Source of the DNA: Pseudomonas sp. ADAK13
GTDB lineage: Bacteria > Pseudomonadota > Gammaproteobacteria > Pseudomonadales > Pseudomonadaceae
Length of the DNA: 64,000 nt
NCBI RefSeq assembly: GCF_012935715.1
Contig: NZ_CP052860.1
Location: forward strand, 5,270,001-5,334,000
Direction of reading: 5' to 3'
Part shown: piece by piece, positions 8,222 to 20,328 of the stretch
Position numbering within the stretch: the first letter of the stretch is position 1
Layout: each line of letters starts with the position of its first letter
The notes under the pieces: generated by a model
Told to the model about the DNA's origin: nothing
The model's input: only the letters and a program-made list of their open reading frames with translations
The model's database searches: none
Program-made: the position numbers and the translations under genes

Positions 8222-9178
8222 ATGTCGAGTCGTTTGCAAGCTAAGTCGCGGCTGCTGGGCGCCCTTGAGGCCGCCGGCCTGTCCGCCCATGTGGTGGTCG
8301 AAGAGGGCACCGCCGGGATTGCCTCGCCGGTGCGGCTGGCCACCGAATGGACCGGTTATACCGTCACCGCGCCGTGGGGCCAGTGTTACGCCAAGGTCTT
8401 GCATGACGACATGCGCGCGCTGATCGACATCGAACGCACCGCCCGCGCCACCCAACTGGCGGCCGATTGCGACGTGACGCCGGGTGTGCGCCTGGTGGAT
8501 GCAGCGGCGGGGGTGTTGCTGCTGGATGCGTTGCCCGCCAGTGAATGGCGCTGGGCCCGCCTCGACGAATTGATGCAGCCCCAGCGCTTGCAGGCGCTCT
8601 GGGCACTGAAGAAACAACTGCACGCCGGCACTTCCCCGGGTTTCACCCGCTCGCCGCTGCAAGACATCCAGCACCTGCGCGAGTTGTGCGTGCGCTACAG
8701 CGTGGCCTTGCCCCTCGACCACGCCTGGATCAGTACCTGCATTGACCTGGCCTGGACTTCCCTGCAACTGAGCGCCAGCGCGTCGGTGCCGCTGCACGGC
8801 GACGGTGTGGCCAGCAACGTGATGATTGGCCCGGAGGGCGCCTTGCAACTGATCGACTTCGACTACGGTGGCTGCGGTGACCCCTGGTACGACGTGGCCA
8901 TCAGCCTTAACGAGCTGTATGTCTTCGAAAGCGACTGGCGTGAAGGCATCACTGCCTGGGCCGGCCAATGCCGCGAAAGCGACTACGCCCGCTGCCGTTT
9001 GTACGCCCTGATCAACGATTGGTACTGGACCCTTTGGGGCCTGTGGGTCGGCGCCACCTCGGCGCGGCCGCTGGAGTTCTCCAAAGTCGGGCAGTGGACG
9101 TTGCTGCGCTGCCGCCAGAGCCTGCAAGACCCACGGTTTGAAAGTTGGCTACGTCAGGTACAGGAGGGGCAGGCATGA
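8222..9178 (+). CDS. APH-fold small-molecule phosphotransferase (first of two)
   Basis: A 318-residue kinase-like protein of the aminoglycoside/choline phosphotransferase superfamily. The catalytic loop HGDGVASN (His192, Asp194, Asn199) and the Mg-binding LIDFDYGG with GDPWYD after it are intact. The N-terminal lobe has a weak glycine loop and a Lys in CYAKVLHDD. It is only 8 bp after the hydrolase gene, and its stop overlaps the next kinase's ATG (ATGA), so the pair is translationally coupled. The placement in a catabolic operon suggests phosphorylation of an imported alcohol or amino alcohol rather than antibiotic resistance (inference). Confidence 0.75.
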   Translation: MSSRLQAKSRLLGALEAAGLSAHVVVEEGTAGIASPVRLATEWTGYTVTAPWGQCYAKVLHDDMRALIDIERTARATQLAADCDVTPGVRLVDAAAGVLLLDALPASEWRWARLDELMQPQRLQALWALKKQLHAGTSPGFTRSPLQDIQHLRELCVRYSVALPLDHAWISTCIDLAWTSLQLSASASVPLHGDGVASNVMIGPEGALQLIDFDYGGCGDPWYDVAISLNELYVFESDWREGITAWAGQCRESDYARCRLYALINDWYWTLWGLWVGATSARPLEFSKVGQWTLLRCRQSLQDPRFESWLRQVQEGQA

Positions 9179-10110
9179 AAGCGTTAGGTGAGGCGTGTAC
9201 GCCACAAGAGTGTCAGCTGGAAGCGGCGGTGCGCGGGGTCGCTAGTTGGGGCGGCAGCGGAATTCGTTATGAGCCGGTCAGCGGCGGGATTTCCAACACA
9301 AACTGGCGGGTGGAAGTGGCCGGCATCGATACGGCGTATTTCTTCAAGGTGCCCGGTGTGGGCACCGAAATGTTTATCGACCGCCGCACCGCCCACGACG
9401 CCAGCCTCAAGGCGGCGCAAACCGGCTACGGCGCGCCGGTGTTTGCCTTCCTTGAGGAATTCGGCGTGGAAGTCTTCGAGTTCATGGAAGGCTGGCGCGC
9501 CTCGTCCAACCACGATTTTCTCGACCGCGACGTGCGTCACAACGCGTTGCACGCCCTCAAGGCCTTCAACGACCAGCCGCCGCTGGTGCAGACCAAAACC
9601 GTGTTCGACATGATCGCCGAGCACCAGCGCCAGGTGGAGCAACTCAACGGCTGCAAACCCGCCGATGACGCCTGGCTGCGCCGCCAATGCGATCGCGCGC
9701 GGGGTGTGCTGCAAGCTTCCGGTATCGACCTGGCACCGTGCATGAACGACACCCTGGCGGGTAATTTCATGCTCAACGACCGTCGGCAGATTCGCCTGGT
9801 GGACTTCGAATACGCCTCCAACAACGACCGGCATTACGAGCTGGCGCTGTGGTTCGGCGAGATGTTTTTTACCGACGAGATGGAGCTGGCCCTGATCGAA
9901 GACTACTTCGGCCAGGTCACCCCGCAGAACTTGGCGCGCATCAAGTTGCACAAGGCCCTGGCGGACATCAAATGGTCGACCTGGGCGATGGTGCAGCACG
10001 CGGTGTCGCAGCTGGATTTCGACTTCTACAAATACGGCACGTGGAAGCACATGCGCGCCCGCAGCATCATCAACGATTCGCAATGGGAAACCTGGCTAAG
10101 ACAGGCTTGA
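9175..10110 (+). CDS. Choline-kinase-like APH-fold phosphotransferase (second of two)
   Basis: A 311-residue phosphotransferase. SGGISNTNWRV resembles the nucleotide loop of choline/ethanolamine kinases, and LVDFEYASNN is the Mg-binding motif. The catalytic loop reads MNDTLAGN: Asp192 and the downstream Asn are kept, but the usual His two residues before the Asp is Met190. The ATG at 9175 has a strong GGAGG site and overlaps the previous stop. Two different kinases in tandem imply either two substrates or two steps. The symporter genes follow after about 130 bp. Confidence 0.75.
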   Translation: MKALGEACTPQECQLEAAVRGVASWGGSGIRYEPVSGGISNTNWRVEVAGIDTAYFFKVPGVGTEMFIDRRTAHDASLKAAQTGYGAPVFAFLEEFGVEVFEFMEGWRASSNHDFLDRDVRHNALHALKAFNDQPPLVQTKTVFDMIAEHQRQVEQLNGCKPADDAWLRRQCDRARGVLQASGIDLAPCMNDTLAGNFMLNDRRQIRLVDFEYASNNDRHYELALWFGEMFFTDEMELALIEDYFGQVTPQNLARIKLHKALADIKWSTWAMVQHAVSQLDFDFYKYGTWKHMRARSIINDSQWETWLRQA

Positions 10111-10242
10111 GCCTGCGCCATAACAATAACGACGACACCTCAGGTTCCGCCTTTGGCGCTGGTTTGCGCTGACGTTTCACTGCTTGATTTTTTGTTTGAT
10201 CACATAACAAACCGATCCAGAAATTCAAGGAGCACCCGACTC

Positions 10243-10497
10243 ATGAAATCCGATACCGCACCACCCGGACGCCTGAAGAGCCAACTCTTCGGCGTGTACT
10301 TTTTCCTGTTGCTGATGCTCGCTTTATTCCCGCCGTTCTATTTGAGCGTGAGCGGCAGTACCGCATTGGTACTGGGCATTCCGTTGCCGATCTTCTACTG
10401 GATCGCCATCGCGGTTCTCGCCGGCCTGGGCCTGTGGGCGCTGTATGTCGCCGAGCTGAAAGCCGGTGAAATTCCCGAAGAGGGGGATGCGCCATGA
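10243..10497 (+). CDS. DUF3311-like small symporter-associated membrane protein
   Basis: An 84-residue protein with two membrane helices (about residues 15-36 and 43-66), the second opening with the PLPIFYW pattern seen in DUF3311-type partners of sodium:solute symporters. Its stop overlaps the symporter ATG as ATGA, which is the usual arrangement. It probably forms or stabilises a complex with the SSS permease. The chosen ATG has AAGGAG upstream; a longer frame from 10153 lacks one. Confidence 0.7.
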   Translation: MKSDTAPPGRLKSQLFGVYFFLLLMLALFPPFYLSVSGSTALVLGIPLPIFYWIAIAVLAGLGLWALYVAELKAGEIPEEGDAP

Positions 10498-12026
10498 TCA
10501 GCACCACCAGCGATGCCAACCTCTTTATCACCTTCGGCGTGATCGGCCTGTTCCTGGCCGGGATGATTGCCGTGCTGTACGCCACCAACCGCGAGAGCAC
10601 GAGCTTTTCCGATTACGCCGTAGGCGGGCGTTCCTACGGGCCGTGGTACATCGCCATGTGTTACACCAACTCGTGGTGGCCGGGCTCGACCTTTACCGCG
10701 TTTTTTGCCCTGACCATCGGCGGCGCCCTGGGCTTCTACGGCATGGTCTACGCCACCCTGGGCGTGACAGCGATGTACCTGATGGCGCGCCGCGCCTGGA
10801 CCTGGGGCCAGCGCTTCAACCTGCGCACCCAGCCAGACTTGCTCGGCATGCGCTTCAACAGCCCGGTGGTCAAGCGCGTGGCCTCGATCATCGGCATCAT
10901 CTCGGTATTCCCGTGGGTGGTGATGGGCATCCAGGCCTTGGCGATGCTGTTCCAGTTCGCCAGTTTTGGCCGCTGGGGCGTCACCACCTGCCTGATCGCC
11001 GGCGTAGTGGTGGTGCTGGTGCGCCAGTACTGGACCGTGAGCATGGGCATGCGCGGGCTGATCATGACTGACATGTTCCAGGGCCTGATTGCCTACGTGT
11101 TGTGTGCGGCGCTGTGTGTGTTCCTGTTGTTTGGCGACCAGGCGTCGTTCTCCAACCTGTCGCACTTGCCGGCCAAGATGCTGCTGATCCCTGGCGCCAG
11201 CGGCACCGGTTACGGCCCGCTGTACATGTTCAGCCTGATTTTTACCGGGGTGATCGGCTCGATGTGCTGGCCCATGAGTTTTCAGCGCATCTACACCGCC
11301 AGCGGCGTCAAGGCAGTGAAGAAAGGCACGCTGTACACGATCCTGTTGGTGGGTGGTTTCTACGGCATCCTGATGCTGTTTGCCGCCGCTATCAGCCAGG
11401 ACCCGAACGTCATTGCGCACCCGCAACAAGGCTGGTTCCTGTCGCTGTTCGACATCGGCGGGCCGTGGATGCTGGCGCTGGCGATCGTCATCGTGCTGGC
11501 GGCGAGCATCGGCCACGTGGACGGCTGCGTGCAGGTCTGCGGTACGCAGTTCGCCAATGACCTGGCCACCTGGAACACCCCGCGTACCGATCGCCAACTG
11601 ACGCTGCTGGCCAAGTCCGGGATGGTGGTGTTTATCGTCGCCGCCTCGGTGCTGGCGTACCTGACCTTTGATTACGCGCGGCTGCAATTGCTGGCGCAGA
11701 TTTCCTACCAGGGGATTATCCAGTTGGCGGTGCCGCTGTTCTTCGGAATCTTCAGTCGTCGCGGCAACAAGGAAGGCGCGATTGCCGGGATGCTGGCCGG
11801 GATTGTGGTAGCGATTGTGCTGACGACGATGTACCCGGATGACATCCCCGGGCTGGGGTCGCTGACCAGCGGGATCGTCGGGTTGGTGGTCAATGCGGGG
11901 ATTTTTGTGGTGTGTGCGTGGGCGATCAAGCCGAGTGCGGAAGAAAGTGCCCGGGTTGAGCAGCTGTTCGAGATGGCAGCACCCGGTCGCAAAGTGCCAA
12001 TGGGGGCAACGCCGGTTCTGAACTGA
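10494..12026 (+). CDS. Sodium:solute symporter (SSS family)
   Basis: A 510-residue polytopic inner-membrane transporter with about 13 hydrophobic segments. Motifs include DYAVGGRSYG near the N-terminus, the Trp-rich NSWWPGSTF, and RAWTWGQRFNLRTQPD in an early loop, all typical of the SSS fold. It is translationally coupled to the small DUF3311-like protein and closes the operon that starts with amidase or DeoR. It most likely imports the compound that the amidase, carbamoylase-type hydrolase and kinases degrade. The substrate cannot be named. A REP element follows at 12057. Confidence 0.85.
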   Translation: MISTTSDANLFITFGVIGLFLAGMIAVLYATNRESTSFSDYAVGGRSYGPWYIAMCYTNSWWPGSTFTAFFALTIGGALGFYGMVYATLGVTAMYLMARRAWTWGQRFNLRTQPDLLGMRFNSPVVKRVASIIGIISVFPWVVMGIQALAMLFQFASFGRWGVTTCLIAGVVVVLVRQYWTVSMGMRGLIMTDMFQGLIAYVLCAALCVFLLFGDQASFSNLSHLPAKMLLIPGASGTGYGPLYMFSLIFTGVIGSMCWPMSFQRIYTASGVKAVKKGTLYTILLVGGFYGILMLFAAAISQDPNVIAHPQQGWFLSLFDIGGPWMLALAIVIVLAASIGHVDGCVQVCGTQFANDLATWNTPRTDRQLTLLAKSGMVVFIVAASVLAYLTFDYARLQLLAQISYQGIIQLAVPLFFGIFSRRGNKEGAIAGMLAGIVVAIVLTTMYPDDIPGLGSLTSGIVGLVVNAGIFVVCAWAIKPSAEESARVEQLFEMAAPGRKVPMGATPVLN

Positions 12027-12056
12027 GCCCAAACTCCAAACCCGACGTAGTTCAAG

Positions 12057-12145
12057 TGTGGGAGCTGGCTTGCCTGCGATAGCGGTGTATCAGTGACAGA
12101 GATGTTGACTGACACTCCGCCATCGCAGGCAAGCCAGCTCCCACA
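12057..12145. repeat. REP-like inverted repeat
   Basis: Two arms (TGTGGGAGCTGGCTTGCCTG and its reverse complement) enclose about 35 bp. It lies between the convergent symporter and sigma-54 regulator genes and could form a long hairpin at both 3' ends. The same arm recurs at 34869 and 37111. Confidence 0.9.
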
Positions 12146-12148
12146 GGT

Positions 12149-13993
12149 TTAACCGTGTCCCTGACCAGAATCCCCGTTTTGCTTAAGGCGCTTGTACAGC
12201 GTATTACGGCTAACCCCCAACTCCCGCGCCAGGTGCGAGATATTGCCGCCCGCTGCTTTCAGGCGTTGGGCCAGGTCCATGCCGTCATCCAACCGTTCAG
12301 CGCTTGGCTCCGGCACCACCCCATTCAAATCCACAAAAAAATCATCCGGCAAATGCTCCGCCCGGATTGGCTGCTCTTCCGCCATCGCCAGCGCCACCTG
12401 CAACACGCTACTCACCTGGCGCAAATTCCCCGGCCATGGGTGCTGCTCAAACAGCGCCAGCACTTCGTTACTCAACCCGGCCCACTGGGTCGGCTCGCGA
12501 TGCTGTTGCCACAGTTGCTTGAACAGTGCCTGTTTATCAGTGCGCTCCCGCAGCGGCGGCAGTTCCAGGGTCAGGCCACCGATGCGGTAATACAGGTCTT
12601 CGCGAAAACGTCCGAGCTGCACCTGTTCCCGCAGCGAGCGGTTGGTGGCGGAGATGATCCGCAAATCCACCGGGAACAACTCGCTGCTGCCCACAGGCTG
12701 CACACAGCGTTCCTGCAACACCCGCAGCAGCCGGGCCTGGGTCGGCAGCGGCATGTCGCCGATCTCGTCGAGGAATAAAGTGCCTTTGTCTGCCTTGCGG
12801 ATCAGGCCGATGCTGCCTTTCTGGTTGGCGCCGGTAAACGCGCCTTTTTCGTAGCCGAACAGTTCCGATTCCACCAGTTCGGCGGGGATCGCCGCGCAGT
12901 TGACTGCGATAAACGCCTGTTGGCTGCGGGAGCTGGCCTGGTGCAGGGCTTTGACGAAGACTTCCTTGCCCACGCCGGTTTCACCGTGGATCAGCAATGG
13001 GATGTCCTTTTCCAGCAAGCGCTCGGCCTGGCGTACCGCCTTTTCCACCCGGGCGTCGCCAAAGTGCAGGGTCTTGAGGCTGATGGCCGAGGGCGCAGGC
13101 TCGCTGGGTTTCTTTGTCTCGACAAACACGCGAGCCTGCACCGGCGCCTGCTTCGGGCGTTTCAACAGGCATTGGAAACGGTTGCGCCCGGCGGCTTGCA
13201 GCGAGAAGGGCAGGCCTTCGGGCTGGTTGAGCAACTCCAGCAGCGAGACCTTGAAGAGGCTGTCGATCAGCACCCGCGACAGGCTGATGCCCAGCAGGTT
13301 GTCTGCCCGGCGGTTGGCCGACAGCACCTGGCCACTTTCATCAAAAATCAGTAACCCGGCCCACTGGCTATCAAGGTTGTTCAACCCGGTGTTGAACGTC
13401 AGCTGGAAATGTTCGCCGCGAAACAGGTTGAGGATCAGCCGGTTCTCTACCGTCTGGCTCATCATCTTGACCATGCCGAGGGTGTGTGAGGGCGGCAGGT
13501 AGCTGTCGCTGGACACATCCAGCACCGCGATGATTTCCCGCTGGGCATCGAAGATCGGCGCCGCCGAGCCGGTCATGAAACGGTTGGCCTTGAGGAAGTG
13601 CTCGTCGTGCTCGATGTGCACCGCCTGGGCACAGGCCAGGGCGGTGCCGATGGCGTTGGTGCCGCTTGCGCGCTCCATCCAGCTGGCGCCGGCGCTGAAG
13701 CCACGGGCCAATGTGGGTTCGATAAAACGCTGGGTGCCCCACGAGGTCAGCACCTGGCCCTGGTTGTCGGCGAGCATGATCAGGCAATTGGAATTGCTCA
13801 GGATGTTTTCGTAGTAGGGCAGCACTTCCTGGTGGGTGGTTTGCACGAGGGAATGCTGGCTCTCCAGCAATTGGCGCACGCCGTCTGCAGGCAGTTGATC
13901 GAAACTCGGCGTGCTCTGGTGATCCAGGCCATAGGCGCGGCAGCGGCGCCAGGAGTCCTGGATGATGGCATCGTGCGCCAGCGGTGTGCTCAT
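12149..13993 (-). CDS. Sigma-54-dependent activator, AcoR type
   Basis: A 614-residue enhancer-binding protein. The N-terminal region (about 60-200) looks like a GAF sensor. The central AAA+ domain has Walker A GETGVGKE (from residue 337), the sigma-54 contact loop GAFTGA (384-389) and Walker B FLDEIGDMP. A Fis-type helix-turn-helix (GNISHLARELGVSRNTLYKRL) closes the protein. This order fits AcoR-type activators that sense small alcohols or related compounds. It is divergent from the ABC importer, and the gap between them holds a sigma-54 promoter plus repeated TGTTCA elements, so it very probably activates the importer. Its stop lies 3 bp from the REP element. Confidence 0.9.
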   Translation of the reverse strand: MSTPLAHDAIIQDSWRRCRAYGLDHQSTPSFDQLPADGVRQLLESQHSLVQTTHQEVLPYYENILSNSNCLIMLADNQGQVLTSWGTQRFIEPTLARGFSAGASWMERASGTNAIGTALACAQAVHIEHDEHFLKANRFMTGSAAPIFDAQREIIAVLDVSSDSYLPPSHTLGMVKMMSQTVENRLILNLFRGEHFQLTFNTGLNNLDSQWAGLLIFDESGQVLSANRRADNLLGISLSRVLIDSLFKVSLLELLNQPEGLPFSLQAAGRNRFQCLLKRPKQAPVQARVFVETKKPSEPAPSAISLKTLHFGDARVEKAVRQAERLLEKDIPLLIHGETGVGKEVFVKALHQASSRSQQAFIAVNCAAIPAELVESELFGYEKGAFTGANQKGSIGLIRKADKGTLFLDEIGDMPLPTQARLLRVLQERCVQPVGSSELFPVDLRIISATNRSLREQVQLGRFREDLYYRIGGLTLELPPLRERTDKQALFKQLWQQHREPTQWAGLSNEVLALFEQHPWPGNLRQVSSVLQVALAMAEEQPIRAEHLPDDFFVDLNGVVPEPSAERLDDGMDLAQRLKAAGGNISHLARELGVSRNTLYKRLKQNGDSGQGHG

Positions 13994-14046
13994 GGCGGTG
14001 ACCCTTGTTTTATTGTTGTTCTGGGTTCGAAAGGCTCATTCAGTGT

Positions 14047-14125
14047 TGTTCAGAACTGTTCATTGTCAACCCGCCACGTGTTCAGTTGTTCAGGCCGGTC
14101 TGTTCATTTCTGTTCAGAGGTGAAC
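14047..14125 (+). promoter_or_regulatory. TGTTCA repeat array, likely activator binding sites
   Basis: Six direct copies of TGTTCA start at 14047, 14057, 14079, 14087, 14101 and 14111, and an inverted TGAAC lies at 14121-14125. They sit 45-125 bp upstream of the -24 box, where enhancer-binding proteins bind. The array also overlaps the region just upstream of the activator's own gene, so autoregulation is possible. Confidence 0.6.
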
Positions 14126-14169
14126 GGCCGTTTTGCCTAACCCGTTGACCGGCCTGGGTTTTGGGTTTT

Positions 14170-14185
14170 TGGCACGGAACTCGCT
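14170..14185 (+). promoter_or_regulatory. Sigma-54 (-24/-12) promoter of the importer operon
   Basis: TGGCACGGAACTCGCT carries GG at 14171-14172 and GC at 14183-14184 with exactly 10 bp between, the required sigma-54 spacing. The -24 half matches the consensus TGGCACG perfectly; the -12 half has one mismatch (TCGCT for TTGCT). Transcription would begin near 14196, about 35 bp before the first ATPase gene. Confidence 0.75.
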
Positions 14186-14229
14186 CTGTGTGCTTGCCAG
14201 TACCATTCCAATAATAAAAAGGTCGTGTC

Positions 14230-15323
14230 ATGTCATTGACCCTGGAGCACGTCACTCGCGTTGTTGAAGGCCAGACCTGGATCGACGACGCCAACCTGCG
14301 TTTCGAAGCCGGTTCCTTCAATGTATTGCTGGGCCGCACGCTGTCCGGCAAGACCAGCCTGATGCGCCTGATGGCCGGCCTGGACAAGCCCGACAGCGGG
14401 CGCATCCTGATGAACGGCGTCGACGTCACCCACAAGCCGGTGCGTTTGCGCAACGTGTCGATGGTCTATCAGCAGTTCATCAATTACCCGACCATGACCG
14501 TGTTCGAGAACATCGCCTCGCCGCTGCGCCAGGCCGGTGTGTCGGCCGAGCAGATCCAGAGCAAGGTCCTCGAAACCGCGAAAATGCTGCGCATCGAGAA
14601 ATTCCTCCAGCGTCACCCGCTGGAACTTTCCGGCGGCCAGCAACAGCGCACCGCCATGGCCCGGGCGCTGGTCAAGGACGCCGAGCTGATCCTGTTCGAC
14701 GAGCCCCTGGTGAACCTGGACTACAAACTGCGCGAAGAACTGCGTCAGGAAATGCGCGAGCTGTTCAAGGCCCGCCACACCATCGCCATCTACGCCACCA
14801 CCGAACCTAACGAAGCCCTGGCCCTGGGCGGCACCACCACCATTCTCCATGAGGGCCGGGTGATCCAGAGCGGCAAGGCCGCCGAGGTCTATCACCAGCC
14901 GCAAACCGTTCTGGCGGCCGAGCTGTTTTCCGAGCCGCCGATCAACCTGATGCCCGGACGTATCAGCGGCAATGAAGTGAGCTTTGCCAACTTTGTGCAC
15001 TTCCCGCTGAACGTCGACCTGCGGCCTATCGGCGAAGGCGAGTTCCGCTTTGGCGTGCGGCCCAGCCATATCAGCCTGGTGCCCAGCAACGATGACGACC
15101 TGGAGCTGGCGGTGACCGTGGAAGTCGCCGAAATCAGCGGCTCGGAAACCTTCCTGCACGTGCGCAGCGAGCATTTCCTGCTGGTGCTGCATTTGCCCGG
15201 CGTGCATGAGTACGACGTCGATGCGCCGATCCGCATCTATATCCCTACCCACAAATTGTTTGTGTTCGATGGCCAGGGACGTCTGGTCCAGGCACCGGGC
15301 CGACGTGTCGCGAGGGTTGCCTG

Positions 15324-15324
<1 letters not shown>
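14230..15324 (+). CDS. glpS: ABC importer ATPase, GlpS-like
   Basis: A 364-residue ATPase of the MalK/UgpC group with a C-terminal regulatory extension. The signature LSGGQQQR (residues 133-140) and Walker B LFDEP (Asp157, Glu158) are intact. Walker A is an unusual GRTLSGKT (35-42). The switch histidine is lost: the aligned segment reads YATTEPNEA with Thr191 at the His position. Gene order ATPase-ATPase-permease-permease-small membrane protein-binding protein matches the glpSTPQUV glycerol importer known from Rhizobium, which is the basis for the symbol. It overlaps the next gene by one base and is driven by the sigma-54 promoter at 14170. Confidence 0.75.
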
Positions 15325-16417
<1,093 letters not shown>

Positions 16418-16421
<4 letters not shown>

Positions 16422-17284
16422 ACAAGGTGCAGAACAACAAGGCGTGGTGGCTGGTGTTGCCGGTGTTCCTGCTGGTGGCCTTTAGTGCGGTGATCCCGAT
16501 GATGACCGTGGTCAACTATTCGGTGCAGGACATCTTCGATCAGTCCAGCCGCTATTTTGTCGGCGCCGACTGGTACAAACAGGTGCTGCTGGACCCGCGC
16601 CTGCACGACTCGCTGTTGCGCCAGTTCATCTATTCAGCGTGCGTGCTGCTGATCGAAATTCCCCTGGGTATCGCCATCGCCCTGACCATGCCCACCAAGG
16701 GCCGCTGGTCCTCGCTGGTGTTGATCGTGATGGCGATTCCGCTGCTGATTCCGTGGAACGTGGTGGGCACCATCTGGCAGATTTTTGGCCGCGCCGACAT
16801 CGGCCTGCTGGGTTCAACGCTCAACGCGATGGGCATCAGCTACAACTATGCGGCCAACACCATGGACGCCTGGGTCACCGTGCTGGTGATGGACGTCTGG
16901 CACTGGACGTCCCTGGTGGCACTGCTGTGTTTCTCGGGGCTGCGGGCGATCCCGGATGTGTACTACCAGGCGGCGCGGATTGATCGGGCTTCCAGCTGGG
17001 CGGTATTCCGACATATCCAGCTGCCGAAGCTGAAGAGCGTGCTGTTGATCGCGGTGATGCTGCGGTTCATGGACAGTTTCATGATCTACACCGAGCCGTT
17101 TGTACTGACGGGGGGCGGGCCGGGGAATGCCACCACCTTCCTCAGTCAGACCCTTACTCAAATGGCCGTAGGCCAATTCGACCTGGGCCCGGCGGCGGCA
17201 TTTTCCCTGGTGTACTTCCTGATCATCCTGTTGGTGTCCTGGCTGTTCTACACCGCCATGACCCACTCCGACGCCAACCGCTGA
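16418..17284 (+). CDS. glpP: ABC importer permease, GlpP-like
   Basis: A 288-residue inner-membrane permease with six hydrophobic segments. The cytoplasmic EAA-type loop (YYQAARIDRASSWAVFRHI) docks on the ATPases; here the Glu-Ala-Ala core is Gln-Ala-Ala. It belongs to the MalF/UgpA-type binding-protein-dependent permeases. The start is the ATG at 16418, coupled to the ATPase stop; an in-frame ATG at 16373 lies within the ATPase gene. The sibling permease begins 10 bp after its stop. Confidence 0.8.
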
Positions 17285-17294
17285 GGCCGCCAAC

Positions 17295-18095
<801 letters not shown>

Positions 18096-18102
18096 GGAGT
18101 CG

Positions 18103-18378
18103 ATGATGGAATGGATGGCCTGGACCACCCCGACTGCACTGTTCTTCGCCGCGATCGGCCTGCTGCTGGTCGGCATGACGACCTGGGAATTGCGTTCGCC
18201 GAGTATCCCCCGGCGCGGCTTGTTACCGATCAGCACCACCCGTGGTGATCGCTTGTTTATCGGTCTTCTCGGCAGCGCCTACCTGCATTTGTTGGTGATC
18301 GGCGTAACCGGCTGGAGCATCTGGGTGGCGTCCGCGCTGTCTCTGGTGTGGCTGTTGTCTGTGATGCGCTGGGGCTAG
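18103..18378 (+). CDS. glpU: DUF2160 small membrane protein, GlpU-like
   Basis: A 91-residue protein with two or three membrane helices and the linking motif TTWELRSPSIPRRGLLPISTTRGDR (outline only), typical of DUF2160. This family occurs almost only inside glycerol-type ABC importer operons, and its presence between permease and binding protein is the best single clue to the transporter class. Its role is unknown. Tandem ATG codons at 18103 and 18106 follow a GAGGAG site. Confidence 0.75.
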   Translation: MMEWMAWTTPTALFFAAIGLLLVGMTTWELRSPSIPRRGLLPISTTRGDRLFIGLLGSAYLHLLVIGVTGWSIWVASALSLVWLLSVMRWG

Positions 18379-18413
18379 TTGCCCCTTTTGAACCCCAAAA
18401 CCAGGAGGTCTCT

Positions 18414-20156
<1,743 letters not shown>

Positions 20157-20177
20157 TCCAGACGCAGCAGATCAAAA

Positions 20178-20299
20178 TGTGGGAGCCAGGTTTGTGTGGG
20201 AGCCGGGCTTGCCCGCGATGCAGGCACCTCGGTCTGTCAGTCAGACCGCGGTGATGCCATCGCAGGCAAGCCAGCTCCCACATAAGCCCGGTTCCCACA
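20178..20299. repeat. Nested double REP-like element
   Basis: Two REP arms in a row on the left (TGTGGGAGCC, then TGTGGGAGCCGGGCTTGCCC) and two on the right (CATCGCAGGCAAGCCAGC, then GGTTCCCACA). One hairpin is therefore nested inside another. It separates the convergent glpV and batD genes. Confidence 0.85.
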
Positions 20300-20328
20300 T
20301 TTGCTTCGTGGTGTTTCTGAGAGGGGGG

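Noticed and set aside
8222..10110. Antibiotic resistance by the APH-fold kinases
   Set aside because: They lie inside a catabolic operon with a symporter and hydrolases, and the sequences resemble choline-kinase-type enzymes more than aminoglycoside kinases.
10395..12032. 545-codon open frame antisense to the symporter
   Set aside because: Composition is His/Gln/Arg-rich and the sense strand encodes a clear SSS permease.
12057..12145. Small CRISPR-like array
   Set aside because: Only two inverted arms with one spacer; no series of direct repeats and no cas genes.
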